Of a stretch of DNA of 64,000 bases, positions 1 through 6,720 are shown piece after piece; within the stretch, counting starts at the first letter, position 1; each line of letters opens with the position of its first letter. The position numbers were made by a program, and so were the translations under genes. Source of the DNA: Chloroflexota bacterium (lineage in GTDB: Bacteria; Chloroflexota; Anaerolineae; Anaerolineales; Villigracilaceae); contig JACPVF010000005.1 in NCBI GenBank assembly GCA_016191845.1, positions 1-64,000 of the forward strand. Direction: 5' to 3'. The notes under the pieces were generated by a model that was not told where the DNA came from, did not search any database, and was given only the letters and a program-made list of their open reading frames with translations.

Positions 1-1
1 G

Positions 2-211
2 CTGGGCGTTCTTTTATTTGTCGGGGCTGTAGTCTGCCTGATCGCGTTTAACATGATTGGATCAGAGATTGACTCGCAAGGCGTATTACACGAGCCTTTC
101 TTTTTAATCCCACTATTTTGGTTATTGATTATATCCAGCCTAATTGCAGGCGGCGTAAATGTCATCGCACGGTTTGTGCAAGCGAAAGGTAAGAAAGCAA
201 TAAGCCAATAG
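2..211 (+). CDS. DUF3955-like small membrane protein, 5' truncated by window
   Basis: The last 69 codons of a gene that begins left of the window. The visible part has a hydrophobic segment (LGVLLFVGAVVCLIAF), a polar middle with NMIGSEID and HEPFFLIPLFW, and a second hydrophobic segment, ending in a basic tail. The short two-helix layout with an EPFFLIP motif resembles the DUF3955 family as I remember it; the function of that family is unknown. It is the first visible cassette gene and is followed by about 340 bases before the end of the first attC site. The family assignment is recall, not a search. Confidence 0.6.
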   Translation: MGVLLFVGAVVCLIAFNMIGSEIDSQGVLHEPFFLIPLFWLLIISSLIAGGVNVIARFVQAKGKKAISQ

Positions 212-247
212 ACAAAACGTAGTATCTCTATTTTAATTTCGACAGTT

Positions 248-309
248 TCTCTACCGTACAAATGCAAGAGAAATTCCGACATACAGCGCGGGCTAAATGT
301 ACGGTAGAG
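248..309. repeat. 12-bp perfect inverted repeat
   Basis: CTCTACCGTACA (248-259) and TGTACGGTAGAG (298-309) are exact reverse complements separated by 38 bases, inside the leftmost cassette. Confidence 0.8.
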
Positions 310-365
310 TATCGACAATCCAAAATAATATTATCTTCGTCAGAGATTTTCCAACCTGTAAGAAA

Positions 366-403
366 GTTCAGAATCCTCTACCGCAAGGTGGAGGATTCTG
401 AAC
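366..403. repeat. 17-bp hairpin with GCAA tetraloop
   Basis: The arms GTTCAGAATCCTC (366-378) and GAGGATTCTGAAC (391-403) pair exactly. Inside them TACC and GGTG extend the stem, leaving a GCAA loop. It is a very stable hairpin in RNA or in single-stranded DNA. No poly-T follows. Confidence 0.85.
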
Positions 404-432
404 TAGAAAAACTCGTATACATATTGTTGACT

Positions 433-559
433 TGGGCGTGCACATACTTCAAATAGTTTCCTACGCCTAGCCTTTTCTGGCTGGACGGCTTCACTGTCCC
501 TGCCCCAGCGCAGGTATCCCACTCGCTCCGCTCGGGGACGATGCCGCAAGCCGTTGGGC
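433..559 (+). repeat. attC site 1 (left edge degenerate)
   Basis: The right core is GTTGGGC at 553-559, preceded by the inner block CTCGGGGACGATGCCGCA that is shared with sites 3 and 4. On the left only GGGCGTGCAC (about 434-443) resembles the usual CCAACAAAGCGTGCAC, so the left core looks mutated or lost. The start coordinate is approximate. Confidence 0.65.
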
Positions 560-599
560 GGCTACGCAGGTACACTACATCATTCACGGAGCACAAGTT

Positions 600-1133
600 A
601 TGCAACCCGTTAAGGTCCTTATGATGCCCGATCGAAAAAAGATGATCCTGTTTGTCATCTTTGTCCTGATCACAATAGCAGGATTGGTGCAGCGTGCTCC
701 TCTCGTTGAATCGCCTCCCTCGCCAACACCTTCCCGCTTGGGTAGCTTCTCCTTCACCTTACTGGCAGTTTTGTTGGCGTTTCCTTATCAGATTCTTGTA
801 ACTGGACTGATCTTAGTTGGCACTGTACCTCTTCATCGCTTCCCTTGGCTTGTTATCGCGGGCAATGTCGTTTATCTGTATTTTCTTTCCTGCTTATCTA
901 TGGCTGGATTCAATCGCTACAGACATCGATTTTCAATATGGCATTGGACAGCACTGATTGGGCTTCCTTTTATTCTCATTGTAGGGTATCTCGTTTACTT
1001 GAACATACTCTCATTTTTTATTGATGATTTGTTGAACTATGTAGGTGTGTCCCTGATCATGTCGCTTTACTTACATCTCTTGTTCTGTTTGGGTTTCTTC
1101 GTGCACGACGCAATAACGAAACCCGGACTCTAG
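600..1133 (+). CDS. Cassette-encoded multi-pass membrane protein, unknown
   Basis: 177 residues with several hydrophobic segments: about residues 17-29, 50-75, 80-102, 112-135 and 145-172. The first residues are polar and basic (PDRKKM), which fits a cytoplasmic N-terminus. I recognise no family. The start at 600 has GGAG at 588-591, eight bases upstream; later in-frame ATGs at 621 and 624 are alternatives. The TAG stop lies two bases before the GCCTAAC that opens the next attC site, the tight packing expected in an integron cassette. Confidence 0.75.
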   Translation: MQPVKVLMMPDRKKMILFVIFVLITIAGLVQRAPLVESPPSPTPSRLGSFSFTLLAVLLAFPYQILVTGLILVGTVPLHRFPWLVIAGNVVYLYFLSCLSMAGFNRYRHRFSIWHWTALIGLPFILIVGYLVYLNILSFFIDDLLNYVGVSLIMSLYLHLLFCLGFFVHDAITKPGL

Positions 1134-1135
1134 CC

Positions 1136-1394
1136 GCCTAACACAGCGTGCAGCCCGTTTCGCTTTGCTCACAGGGTGGGCGGCCTGACCCTTCTGCAGG
1201 CTCGGGGTAGGCAGTGTGGGACTGCTGTCCTTTGGGCAGCTGGTGTGTGCAGCTTGTGATGTATACTACACTTAATTTGGCGTTCGCACCGTCTAATCTA
1301 TGGCCGCCTAAAACCCAAATTAATGGAGGCATTAGAATCTAAGCCGTATATAAGCAATTGGGACGCAAAACGGCGTCCTAAACACTAGTTAGGC
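1136..1394 (+). repeat. attC site 2, composite (two candidate sites)
   Basis: The left core GCCTAAC lies at 1136-1142 and is followed by ACAGCGTGCAGCCCG as in the other sites. The exact partner GTTAGGC appears only at 1388-1394, which would make one site of 259 bases. A second left core, GCCTAAA, lies at 1306-1312, giving an 89-base site with the same right core. The likeliest reading is a damaged first site followed by a short gene-less cassette with its own site. No gene is seen between 1142 and 1306. Confidence 0.6.
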
Positions 1395-1426
1395 GTTTCC
1401 TCGGAAACAATCCAAAAGAGAAGGTT

Positions 1427-2215
1427 ATGAAAAAAAACATCAAAGTAATTCTCCTTACACTGGTATTTCTAACAATTACACCAAGCGCATGTGTTCCTGC
1501 TTCAACATCGGTATCGCCAACTCTTACACCTGTGCCACCTGTAAACTCCCCTGTATTAACGGCAACAGCAGTTACATCTACTGTTATAGATGGAGGTGAT
1601 ACTCCAGATGAAAGTGCAATCCCTGAAGACGTTAATGACGGAGTCGCGGAAAGACTCGATTTTCTGTATGCGCCACAAGGATTTACAACGGTTCTTGGCT
1701 GGTTGCAAGCCTCCACATTATCTAAAACACAGCAAGGCGAACCAGCACTTGTAATTATTGATTATATGCGTCTCATCGAAAAAAAGGATGATGGTAGTGA
1801 GCATATTGTTTACAGTGAAGACTACGATGTGGATCAACCGTATCTTCAAAACGGCGGATTATTTATCAGGTCTCCCAGATGGTTTGCTACCGATGACTCG
1901 ACGCCGATCTACAATTCGGAAATCAAAGATGGATTTCTTATTTTAGATGTTTCTGCCACGCCAGATAACATTTTACATTGGTGGACAGATCGGGTATATT
2001 GCGATCCTCATGCCAGATATTTTTTAGAGGTATCCGTAAAAATCGAAGGGAAGGTCGGGTTTCAGTTGGGTTCGGATTATTGGGTTGATATGGAAAGTCA
2101 AAATAATGGATGGGATGAAAATTGTCAAGGTGTGAATAATTGTGAAGCATGGTTTTCCGATTGGTATGGGGATACCAATGGTCAATTTGTTTTAATAAGA
2201 GGACCACTTCACTAG
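1427..2215 (+). CDS. Cassette-encoded lipoprotein, unknown
   Basis: 262 residues. The N-terminus is a lipoprotein signal: KKNIK, a hydrophobic stretch, then a TPSAC lipobox with the modified Cys at about residue 22. A Ser/Thr/Pro-rich linker (to about residue 50) follows, then a compact hydrophilic domain with many aromatics and four Cys near its end (residues about 190-245), which may form disulfides outside the membrane. GAAGG precedes the start. It is probably displayed on the outer face of the cytoplasmic membrane. I do not recognise the domain. The gene ends 67 bases before the left core of attC site 3. Confidence 0.75.
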   Translation: MKKNIKVILLTLVFLTITPSACVPASTSVSPTLTPVPPVNSPVLTATAVTSTVIDGGDTPDESAIPEDVNDGVAERLDFLYAPQGFTTVLGWLQASTLSKTQQGEPALVIIDYMRLIEKKDDGSEHIVYSEDYDVDQPYLQNGGLFIRSPRWFATDDSTPIYNSEIKDGFLILDVSATPDNILHWWTDRVYCDPHARYFLEVSVKIEGKVGFQLGSDYWVDMESQNNGWDENCQGVNNCEAWFSDWYGDTNGQFVLIRGPLH

Positions 2216-2282
2216 CCAGAATAAAATAATCGGCAGCCAAATTTATTTTTAAACGGGAGACTATCTTGCACAACAAAAAAAC

Positions 2283-2343
2283 GCCCAACACAGCGTGCAC
2301 CCCGTTTCGCTCCACTCGGGGACGATGCCGCAAGCCGTTGGGC
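2283..2343 (+). repeat. attC site 3, compact
   Basis: This is the cleanest site, at 61 bases. The left core GCCCAAC (2283-2289) pairs exactly with the right core GTTGGGC (2337-2343). Inside, GTGCACCCCG faces CGGGG...TGCCGC with a short loop, giving the imperfect hairpin typical of attC. The spacing resembles short attC sites of mobile integrons. Confidence 0.8.
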
Positions 2344-2556
2344 ATTTCCTTGCAAAACGAGAAAATAATTCACGAGTAAAGAGTCGGCAATTTACGCATA
2401 AATGCGACTATGAATAGAAGCCGTTTGCAGAATCATTATTTTGAACTCTGCTCGAAGCATGTGCTGGATTCATGGAAGCCATTTATACAAAAGCATTAAG
2501 CGCGAATGTGAAGAAACAAAAGGATTATCAAAAGAAAGGAACTAAAGGTAAAACGC

Positions 2557-2841
2557 ATGTCATTTCAAGCCTACCTGGATAAAGTTGAAGAAATTACAGG
2601 AAAAGCACCTAAGGAATTTGTTGTTGAGGCAAAAAAGAAGAACCTAACGAAACATAAAGAGATTATTGATTGGCTTAAGGCAGATTATGGCTTGGGCACT
2701 GGACATGCGCGAGCGATCGCACATGTAATTTTGCATGGCGCAGAATTTACTGTAAAACAAACCAACGGCACTCACCGTGATACGTCTGGCACACTTAACC
2801 TGGAAGGCAAGAAAGCAACAAAAAAGAAATCCTCTTCATAG
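2557..2841 (+). CDS. DUF4287 domain protein
   Basis: 94 residues. The opening MSFQAYLDKVEEITGK, the WLKADYGLGTGHARAIAHV block (residues about 42-60) and the Lys-rich tail match the DUF4287 family, small soluble proteins of unknown role. The tail AKKKSSS-like end after residue 80 is probably disordered. Its leader from 2344 to 2556 has no gene I can support apart from a 29-codon frame at 2410-2499. AAAGGAACTAAAGG upstream offers a ribosome site. The gene is followed by attC site 4, 38 bases after the stop. Confidence 0.8.
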   Translation: MSFQAYLDKVEEITGKAPKEFVVEAKKKNLTKHKEIIDWLKADYGLGTGHARAIAHVILHGAEFTVKQTNGTHRDTSGTLNLEGKKATKKKSSS

Positions 2842-2879
2842 GAGTGCTTTTAGACAGCAAACTTGGCGCAACACAAAAA

Positions 2880-3041
2880 CGCTAACAAAGCGTGTGCCCC
2901 GTTTCGCTTTGCTCACGGGGCGGGCGGTCTGACCCTTTGGTAGGAAGTTTTCACGCCTTAGCCCTTTTCTGGTTGGAGCCCCCGCCCCAGCGCGGGTATC
3001 CCACTCGCTCCGCTCGGGGACGATGCCGCAAACCGTTGGGC
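2880..3041 (+). repeat. attC site 4
   Basis: 162 bases. It begins CGCTAACAAAGCGTG and ends with the right core GTTGGGC (3035-3041). The inner block CTCGGGGACGATGCCGCA is the same as in sites 1 and 3. The left core differs from the RYYYAAC consensus at its first base. Confidence 0.75.
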
Positions 3042-3162
3042 GGCTACGCAGATTAGACGTGCTAAAAGTAAGAAAGAACACGCCTATACCGGATCTTGCT
3101 CCTCAAACGCGTGAAATTACGGGAATCGATCTGCAAGAGCAAATAGTTTGGTCGGGATACAA

Positions 3163-3192
3163 TTGCTGGTGAGATTCGCATCACAATATGCT
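3163..3192 (+). promoter_or_regulatory. Candidate sigma-70 promoter inside a cassette
   Basis: TTGCTG (3163-3168), an 18-base spacer and TATGCT (3187-3192) lie about 40 bases before the start of the gene at 3233. A cassette with its own promoter would not depend on an integron promoter far to the left. Confidence 0.4.
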
Positions 3193-3232
3193 ACACTAAA
3201 AACAGAATAGCCCACGCGGAAATGGAGTAGCC

Positions 3233-3571
3233 ATGATTTTCATCATTGGCGGAACGCTTGTCGGCATTCTCCTCGGCATGCTGATTGTCCGATTTGTGCC
3301 GCAAAATGTGCTTGGCTGGGTTGTGATGGGTTTGGGCGCCGTGGCGCTGATCTTCATCCTCCCAGGGCTGGTCGCCATATTGATCCCAAGCGATGCCATG
3401 TTCTCTCCTGCAATTACAATCCCATTGGGTGTAGGTTGTGTGGTCGCTGGCATTGGCGCCGTGCGTAAGAACTACCGCACCTGGCAGGTCTGGTTTGGTC
3501 TCGCACTCGGCTCAATTCCACTTTTGTTTTGGATCGCGTTTTCCATAGGTGAGATACTCTACCCCCACTAA
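3233..3571 (+). CDS. Cassette-encoded small four-helix membrane protein
   Basis: 112 residues, almost entirely hydrophobic, with about four membrane helices: residues 3-20, 27-48, 57-75 and 85-107. A basic loop, RKNYRTWQ, lies between the third and fourth. I recognise no family. GGAG a few bases before the ATG supports the start. The gene is followed after 44 bases by attC site 5. An inner-membrane location is clear; the function is unknown. Confidence 0.75.
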   Translation: MIFIIGGTLVGILLGMLIVRFVPQNVLGWVVMGLGAVALIFILPGLVAILIPSDAMFSPAITIPLGVGCVVAGIGAVRKNYRTWQVWFGLALGSIPLLFWIAFSIGEILYPH

Positions 3572-3615
3572 AACGGTATTACCGATTAGTCATCGCACCT
3601 TGCGTGCATAGAGCC

Positions 3616-3754
3616 GCCTACCAATGCGTGCAGTGGACGGCGGGTACGCGCCGCGTTTTTTGGCCTTTTTCCTGCTCCCAGGCATTGTCCACGCCCGCTC
3701 ACACGCAGGGATCCCACTTGCTCCGCTCGGGGATGATGTCGCATACCGTTGGGC
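3616..3754 (+). repeat. attC site 5
   Basis: 139 bases. The left core GCCTACC (3616-3622) is degenerate; the right core GTTGGGC (3748-3754) is intact. The inner block CTCGGGGATGATGTCGCA is a three-base variant of that in sites 1, 3 and 4. Confidence 0.75.
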
Positions 3755-3795
3755 GCTTGTCCTAGATAGCAAATAGTAATGGAGTTGGGAGATTT

Positions 3796-4299
3796 ATGGA
3801 CGCAAATAATCCAGAACAGAAAACATTTCGATACCCACTAAGCATACGTCTGCTAAATACAGTTTTTAATGGATTAGCTTTCATAATGCCACTTTTCTTA
3901 GCAGGAAGTTTTTGGTTAAGCATTTCCAGCCGGAATATTCCTGTTTCGCCAACTTTGTTATCAACGATTTTATTTAATGCCGTATTTACTTTTGTAGTAT
4001 TAATTTTTACAGCAAATTTCTTTTCCGAAATAACCGCTGACAAAAATGGTTTGCACATCCAGTTTTTATGGTTGCGATTACCTGTTCTTTGGCAAGATAT
4101 TATAGAAATCAAGCCATCCTTTCTGAATTTTCCAGGACGTCCAACATTATGGGTCATTCAGACCAAAAAATTATCTCCATTTCATCGGTTATATGGTTTG
4201 GTATATGCTCTTTCATTTTCGCCTTGTTTTATGCTTTACTATGGAATTGAGAACCGCGAAATAATAATGGAAATGATAAAGAAACATCACTATAAATAA
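3796..4299 (+). CDS. Cassette-encoded two-helix membrane protein, possibly PH-like
   Basis: 167 residues. A polar N-terminus (to about residue 20) is followed by two hydrophobic segments (about 24-46 and 56-76), then a soluble part with the pattern ITADKNGLHIQFLWLRLPVLW. This two-helix plus beta-strand layout resembles bacterial PH-like (YcxB or bPH2) proteins, but the match is by shape only. GGGAG just before the ATG is a good ribosome site. The codon use is AT-rich like its cassette neighbours. attC site 6 begins 60 bases after the stop. Confidence 0.7.
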   Translation: MDANNPEQKTFRYPLSIRLLNTVFNGLAFIMPLFLAGSFWLSISSRNIPVSPTLLSTILFNAVFTFVVLIFTANFFSEITADKNGLHIQFLWLRLPVLWQDIIEIKPSFLNFPGRPTLWVIQTKKLSPFHRLYGLVYALSFSPCFMLYYGIENREIIMEMIKKHHYK

Positions 4300-4358
4300 T
4301 TATGAAAAGATAAATGTTAAACACTTTTTTCAATTATCGAGTCTTCAATTCAACCAGC

Positions 4359-4515
4359 ACCCAACAAAGCGTGCACCCGACGCTGGGAAGTCTGGCAACC
4401 TCCCAAGCATTTTTCCACGCCTTAGCCCTTTTCTGGTTGGACGGCTTCGCCGTCCCCGCCCCAGCACAGGGATCCCACTCGCTCCGCTCGAGGACGATGC
4501 CTCAAGCTGTTAGAC
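4359..4515 (+). repeat. attC site 6
   Basis: 157 bases. The left core ACCCAAC (4359-4365) fits RYYYAAC and the right core GTTAGAC (4509-4515) fits GTTRRRY. A subsidiary hairpin GGACGGCTTCGCCGTCC lies inside. The inner block reads CTCGAGGACGATGCCTCA. Confidence 0.78.
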
Positions 4516-4536
4516 GCTTCGCAAAACAAGGTAATC

Positions 4537-5178
4537 ATGGCACTAAGCATTGATGAAATCGAGTATCCTTTTTTTCGATTCTTGGCTAGCGAATCGCCAC
4601 TGCGAGAACTTGAGTAATGGCTTTACTCGACTCCAGATGTTGAAAATTATTTGGGTAAATCTGCTTATCTTGAAATTATTTCATTCAACTTTCGGCAACC
4701 AGCCGCAAATTACGAACTTTCTAAACTAATTTACAAGTACATCGCCAAAACAAAATTTCATACTTGGCAAATAAAACGACTGCTTGAAAGTCTGCTGGAT
4801 GGAACTCAAGACGCTGTTGATGTTTTTGAAAAGTTGTACGATATGTACTGCAAAGGCTATCGGTTTTTAGGCGACATTGGAATTCAATATGTTCTTGGTG
4901 TTGATGAAATACCAAGGCTTGCAGCACAGAATCTTTGGAATGAAAACGAATTTTTCCGCCGCAGAAAAATGTTGGAAGACTATTTAGAACCAATGAAAGA
5001 TGAAGTTAAAATGTTGTTACTGGCGTTGGAAACAGGCGAAATAAAATTGGTTAACGACAATGAATATTCTATTACGCCTGAGTTATCAGAGAAATTAAAA
5101 GGTCTGCGTAAGGTTTCGCAACAAGAAATCCCTAAACAGCCAGTACGTCTCAAAAAGGCTTGGTGGAAATTTTGGTAA
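4537..5178 (+). pseudogene. Cassette gene interrupted by an in-frame TAA
   Basis: An ATG at 4537, 22 bases after attC site 6, opens a frame encoding MALSIDEIEYPFFRFLASES and more. It stops at TAA 4615-4617 after ELE, then continues in the same frame with WLYSTPDVENYLGKSAYLEI to the stop at 5178. The whole would be about 213 codons. ELE-stop-WLYSTP reads naturally as an original CAA (Gln) changed to TAA by one base. The part after the stop has only a TTG at 4651 as a possible start and no ribosome site. The product is acidic to neutral, soluble and Leu-rich, with no family recognised. Readthrough or a sequencing error are alternatives to a true pseudogene. Confidence 0.7.
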
Positions 5179-5190
5179 AAATAAAGCCGC

Positions 5191-5328
5191 GCCTAATACA
5201 GCATGTACCCGACAAGTGGGATTCTGCGCAACCTTCGGCAGACATTTCGCGAAGTGTTGCTTCGAGTTTTTTCTACTCCCAGGCAGAGTCCACGCACGTC
5301 CACATGCGGGTAACGCAAACCATTAGCC
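5191..5328 (+). repeat. attC site 7, degenerate
   Basis: Starts GCCTAATACAGCATGTACCCG (5191 on) and ends around ATTAGCC (5322-5328). The general layout matches the other sites, but the AAC/GTT triplet needed for recombination is AAT/ATT here and the shared inner block is missing. It is probably an old or inactive site. Confidence 0.6.
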
Positions 5329-5370
5329 CGCCGAAGAAAATTGTTTTAAGTAAGGATCAAGGAATCTTTC

Positions 5371-5994
5371 ATGGCAGAAAACCCAAAACCTAGAAAAGGA
5401 ATTCCTTTTTGGCTTACTCTTCTTCTAGGAACTCTCATTGCTTGTGTTGTAATGAATGCAATCACAATATCTTTCCAACTCGGCGCAATGAATTCTTGGG
5501 AGTCTTTTAAGAGTCCGCCATCTGGAGCCAAAAGAATTATTGACGCTAATTGGCGTGAAATCTGGATAGAAACGAATGATGGCCAAATATTTACAGCTTG
5601 TCTTTATGGTCCTGACGATGAGTTGTGCCCGCAGTGGAAATTAGTTGAAAATGTCTCAGAAGTTCCTGAGCAATCGTTTCCAATAAGCAGAGGAAATGAT
5701 TGCAAAGATTTACAAGAAGGAACATTCCCGCGCAATCCGAAAGGTCAAATGGTTGAATGCATTTACGCTTATTTCCCAGGTCCAGAGATGGGCGAAGAAG
5801 TTTACTTTGCTCTAATGGAAGATGGCTCAGTGAAGTATTGGAATAATGGCGGTAGCATTATTGCTACACAGATATTCTTTGTATTTTCCACAATTATTGT
5901 TCCGTTTTTTGTTGCGATATTGATCTCTGTTATTTACTTAGTTAGAAACGTGATAAGGCGTGTGAAGCAAAACAGGGAAAATGTCTCAGGGTAA
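5371..5994 (+). CDS. Two-helix membrane protein with external domain; last cassette gene
   Basis: 207 residues. The first membrane helix is at about residues 13-37 and the second at about 165-190, followed by a basic tail (RRVKQNREN). The roughly 125 residues between are hydrophilic with three Cys and would lie outside the membrane if the N-terminus is cytoplasmic. AAGGAA precedes the ATG. I do not know the family. It follows attC site 7, and no attC is seen after it, so it marks the distal end of the array or a cassette that lost its site. A bidirectional terminator follows at 6066. Confidence 0.75.
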   Translation: MAENPKPRKGIPFWLTLLLGTLIACVVMNAITISFQLGAMNSWESFKSPPSGAKRIIDANWREIWIETNDGQIFTACLYGPDDELCPQWKLVENVSEVPEQSFPISRGNDCKDLQEGTFPRNPKGQMVECIYAYFPGPEMGEEVYFALMEDGSVKYWNNGGSIIATQIFFVFSTIIVPFFVAILISVIYLVRNVIRRVKQNRENVSG

Positions 5995-6065
5995 GCAGCG
6001 GGCTACCAATTAACAGCAGTGTCAAGGGGTGAGCAGGAGAAAGGGATAAGGGACGAATAAGAATC

Positions 6066-6106
6066 AAAAGTGGTTCGGATGTAGACACATCTGAACCACT
6101 TTTTGT
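6066..6106. terminator. Bidirectional terminator between cassette array and DinB-like gene
   Basis: AAAAGTGGTTCGGATGT and ACATCTGAACCACTTTTT form a stem with one mismatch and an AGAC loop, with T-runs on both strands. It separates the rightward array from the leftward gene at 6117. Confidence 0.75.
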
Positions 6107-6116
6107 TTATTTCCTG

Positions 6117-6602
6117 CTATTTCCGCTCTTTCCAAATCTTGTAATTGTTCCTGATCTGCTCGATGTGCCCTGGAATGTGTCCCGAGTAGATGTTGATCCA
6201 CTTCTCGAAGGTGTACGGGTCTTCGTATTCGGGATGCTTGAGCGAGTGCGCGAAGACCTCCTCGGGCTGCTGTTGGAGCAGGGCGTAGGTTGTCTTGCGG
6301 ACCAGGCGCGTGGTCTCCAGCGCGTCCTCCCAGCTTTGGCTGTGATAGTCCAGCGCCACGGCCCAGGCGTCCTGGTCGTAGCCCATGACCGTGCCGCCCG
6401 GCTCGACGATCAGTTTGCGGGCGCGCAGGGCGGCGTTCGTCTCCGAGTCCGCCAGGTGGACGAGGATCTCGTGCACGCTCCACTCCGTCGGCGCGGGCTT
6501 GAACTGCCACATCTCGCGCGGGATCTCCTGAAGCGCCTGCTCCAGCAGGTCCACGCCGCGGCCGTATAACTCGATCTTTTCGTTGCGTTCCTGGATATTC
6601 AT
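6117..6602 (-). CDS. DinB/DUF664-like four-helix protein
   Basis: 161 residues. The pattern of a first helix (ERNEKIELYGRGVDLLEQAL), PTEWSVHEILVHLADSE with a His in the second helix, and a late HIPGHIEQI helix with two His is that of the DinB superfamily. These often bind a metal through three His on a four-helix bundle and act in thiol-linked or unknown chemistry. The substrate cannot be told from sequence. The start codon lies 118 bases after the thiolase stop on the same strand, with a REP-like palindrome between, so co-transcription is possible but not clear. Confidence 0.8.
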   Translation of the reverse strand: MNIQERNEKIELYGRGVDLLEQALQEIPREMWQFKPAPTEWSVHEILVHLADSETNAALRARKLIVEPGGTVMGYDQDAWAVALDYHSQSWEDALETTRLVRKTTYALLQQQPEEVFAHSLKHPEYEDPYTFEKWINIYSGHIPGHIEQIRNNYKIWKERK

Positions 6603-6690
6603 AAAGCCTCCAAAGCTTCTTGTTTAAAAAATGATACTCGATATTCACGAGAAGATCGAGTATCGAAAGAACCGTTGAACTTTGAGATTT

Positions 6691-6712
6691 GCCCTTCGAC
6701 TTCGCTCAGGGC
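6691..6712. repeat. REP-like palindrome, family A
   Basis: GCCCTTCGACT at 6691 and its partner CGCTCAGGGC form a short imperfect palindrome between two genes. The same pattern in variant form recurs at 42915-42936 and, expanded, at 34112-34144. Confidence 0.65.
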
Positions 6713-6720
6713 AGAATGGC

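Larger units (their letters stand above)
212..432 (+). other. Non-coding stretch with two strong inverted repeats
   Basis: I see no convincing gene here. It holds a perfect 12-base inverted repeat, CTCTACCGTACA at 248-259 against its complement at 298-309, with a 38-base loop. It also holds a hairpin at 366-403 whose 17 base pairs (one G-U) close on a GCAA tetraloop. Both structures contain the word CTCTACCG. No T-run follows the second hairpin, so a simple terminator is not obvious. The 64-codon open frame at 262-456 crosses both repeats and has no ribosome binding site, so I do not call it. Confidence 0.5.
1..5994 (+). mobile_element. Integron-type gene-cassette array, distal part
   Basis: Eight short AT-rich plus-strand genes alternate with structured repeats that end in GTTGGGC, GTTAGGC or GTTAGAC and begin near a complementary GCCTAAC, GCCCAAC or ACCCAAC. 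Four to five of the repeats share the inner block CTCGGGGACGATGCCGCA (or close variants) just before the terminal core. One gene plus one trailing repeat per unit, all on the same strand, is the established architecture of integron cassettes with attC sites. The orientation puts an integrase, if there is one, left of base 1. The right edge is the last gene at 5371-5994, after which GC-rich chromosomal genes on the other strand begin. No integrase or attI lies in the window, so this could be a full chromosomal integron or a cluster lacking an integrase (CALIN). Confidence 0.8.

Noticed and set aside
262-456. 64-codon open frame in the first cassette
   Set aside because: It runs across two inverted repeats, has no ribosome site and its composition is not protein-like.
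378-605. Open frames inside attC sites (also 1138-1332, 2836-3081, 4314-4553)
   Set aside because: They follow the palindromic repeat sequence, and similar peptides arise from each repeat; they are by-products of the repeats.
2410-2499. 29-codon frame before the DUF4287 gene
   Set aside because: Too short and without a ribosome site or family match.
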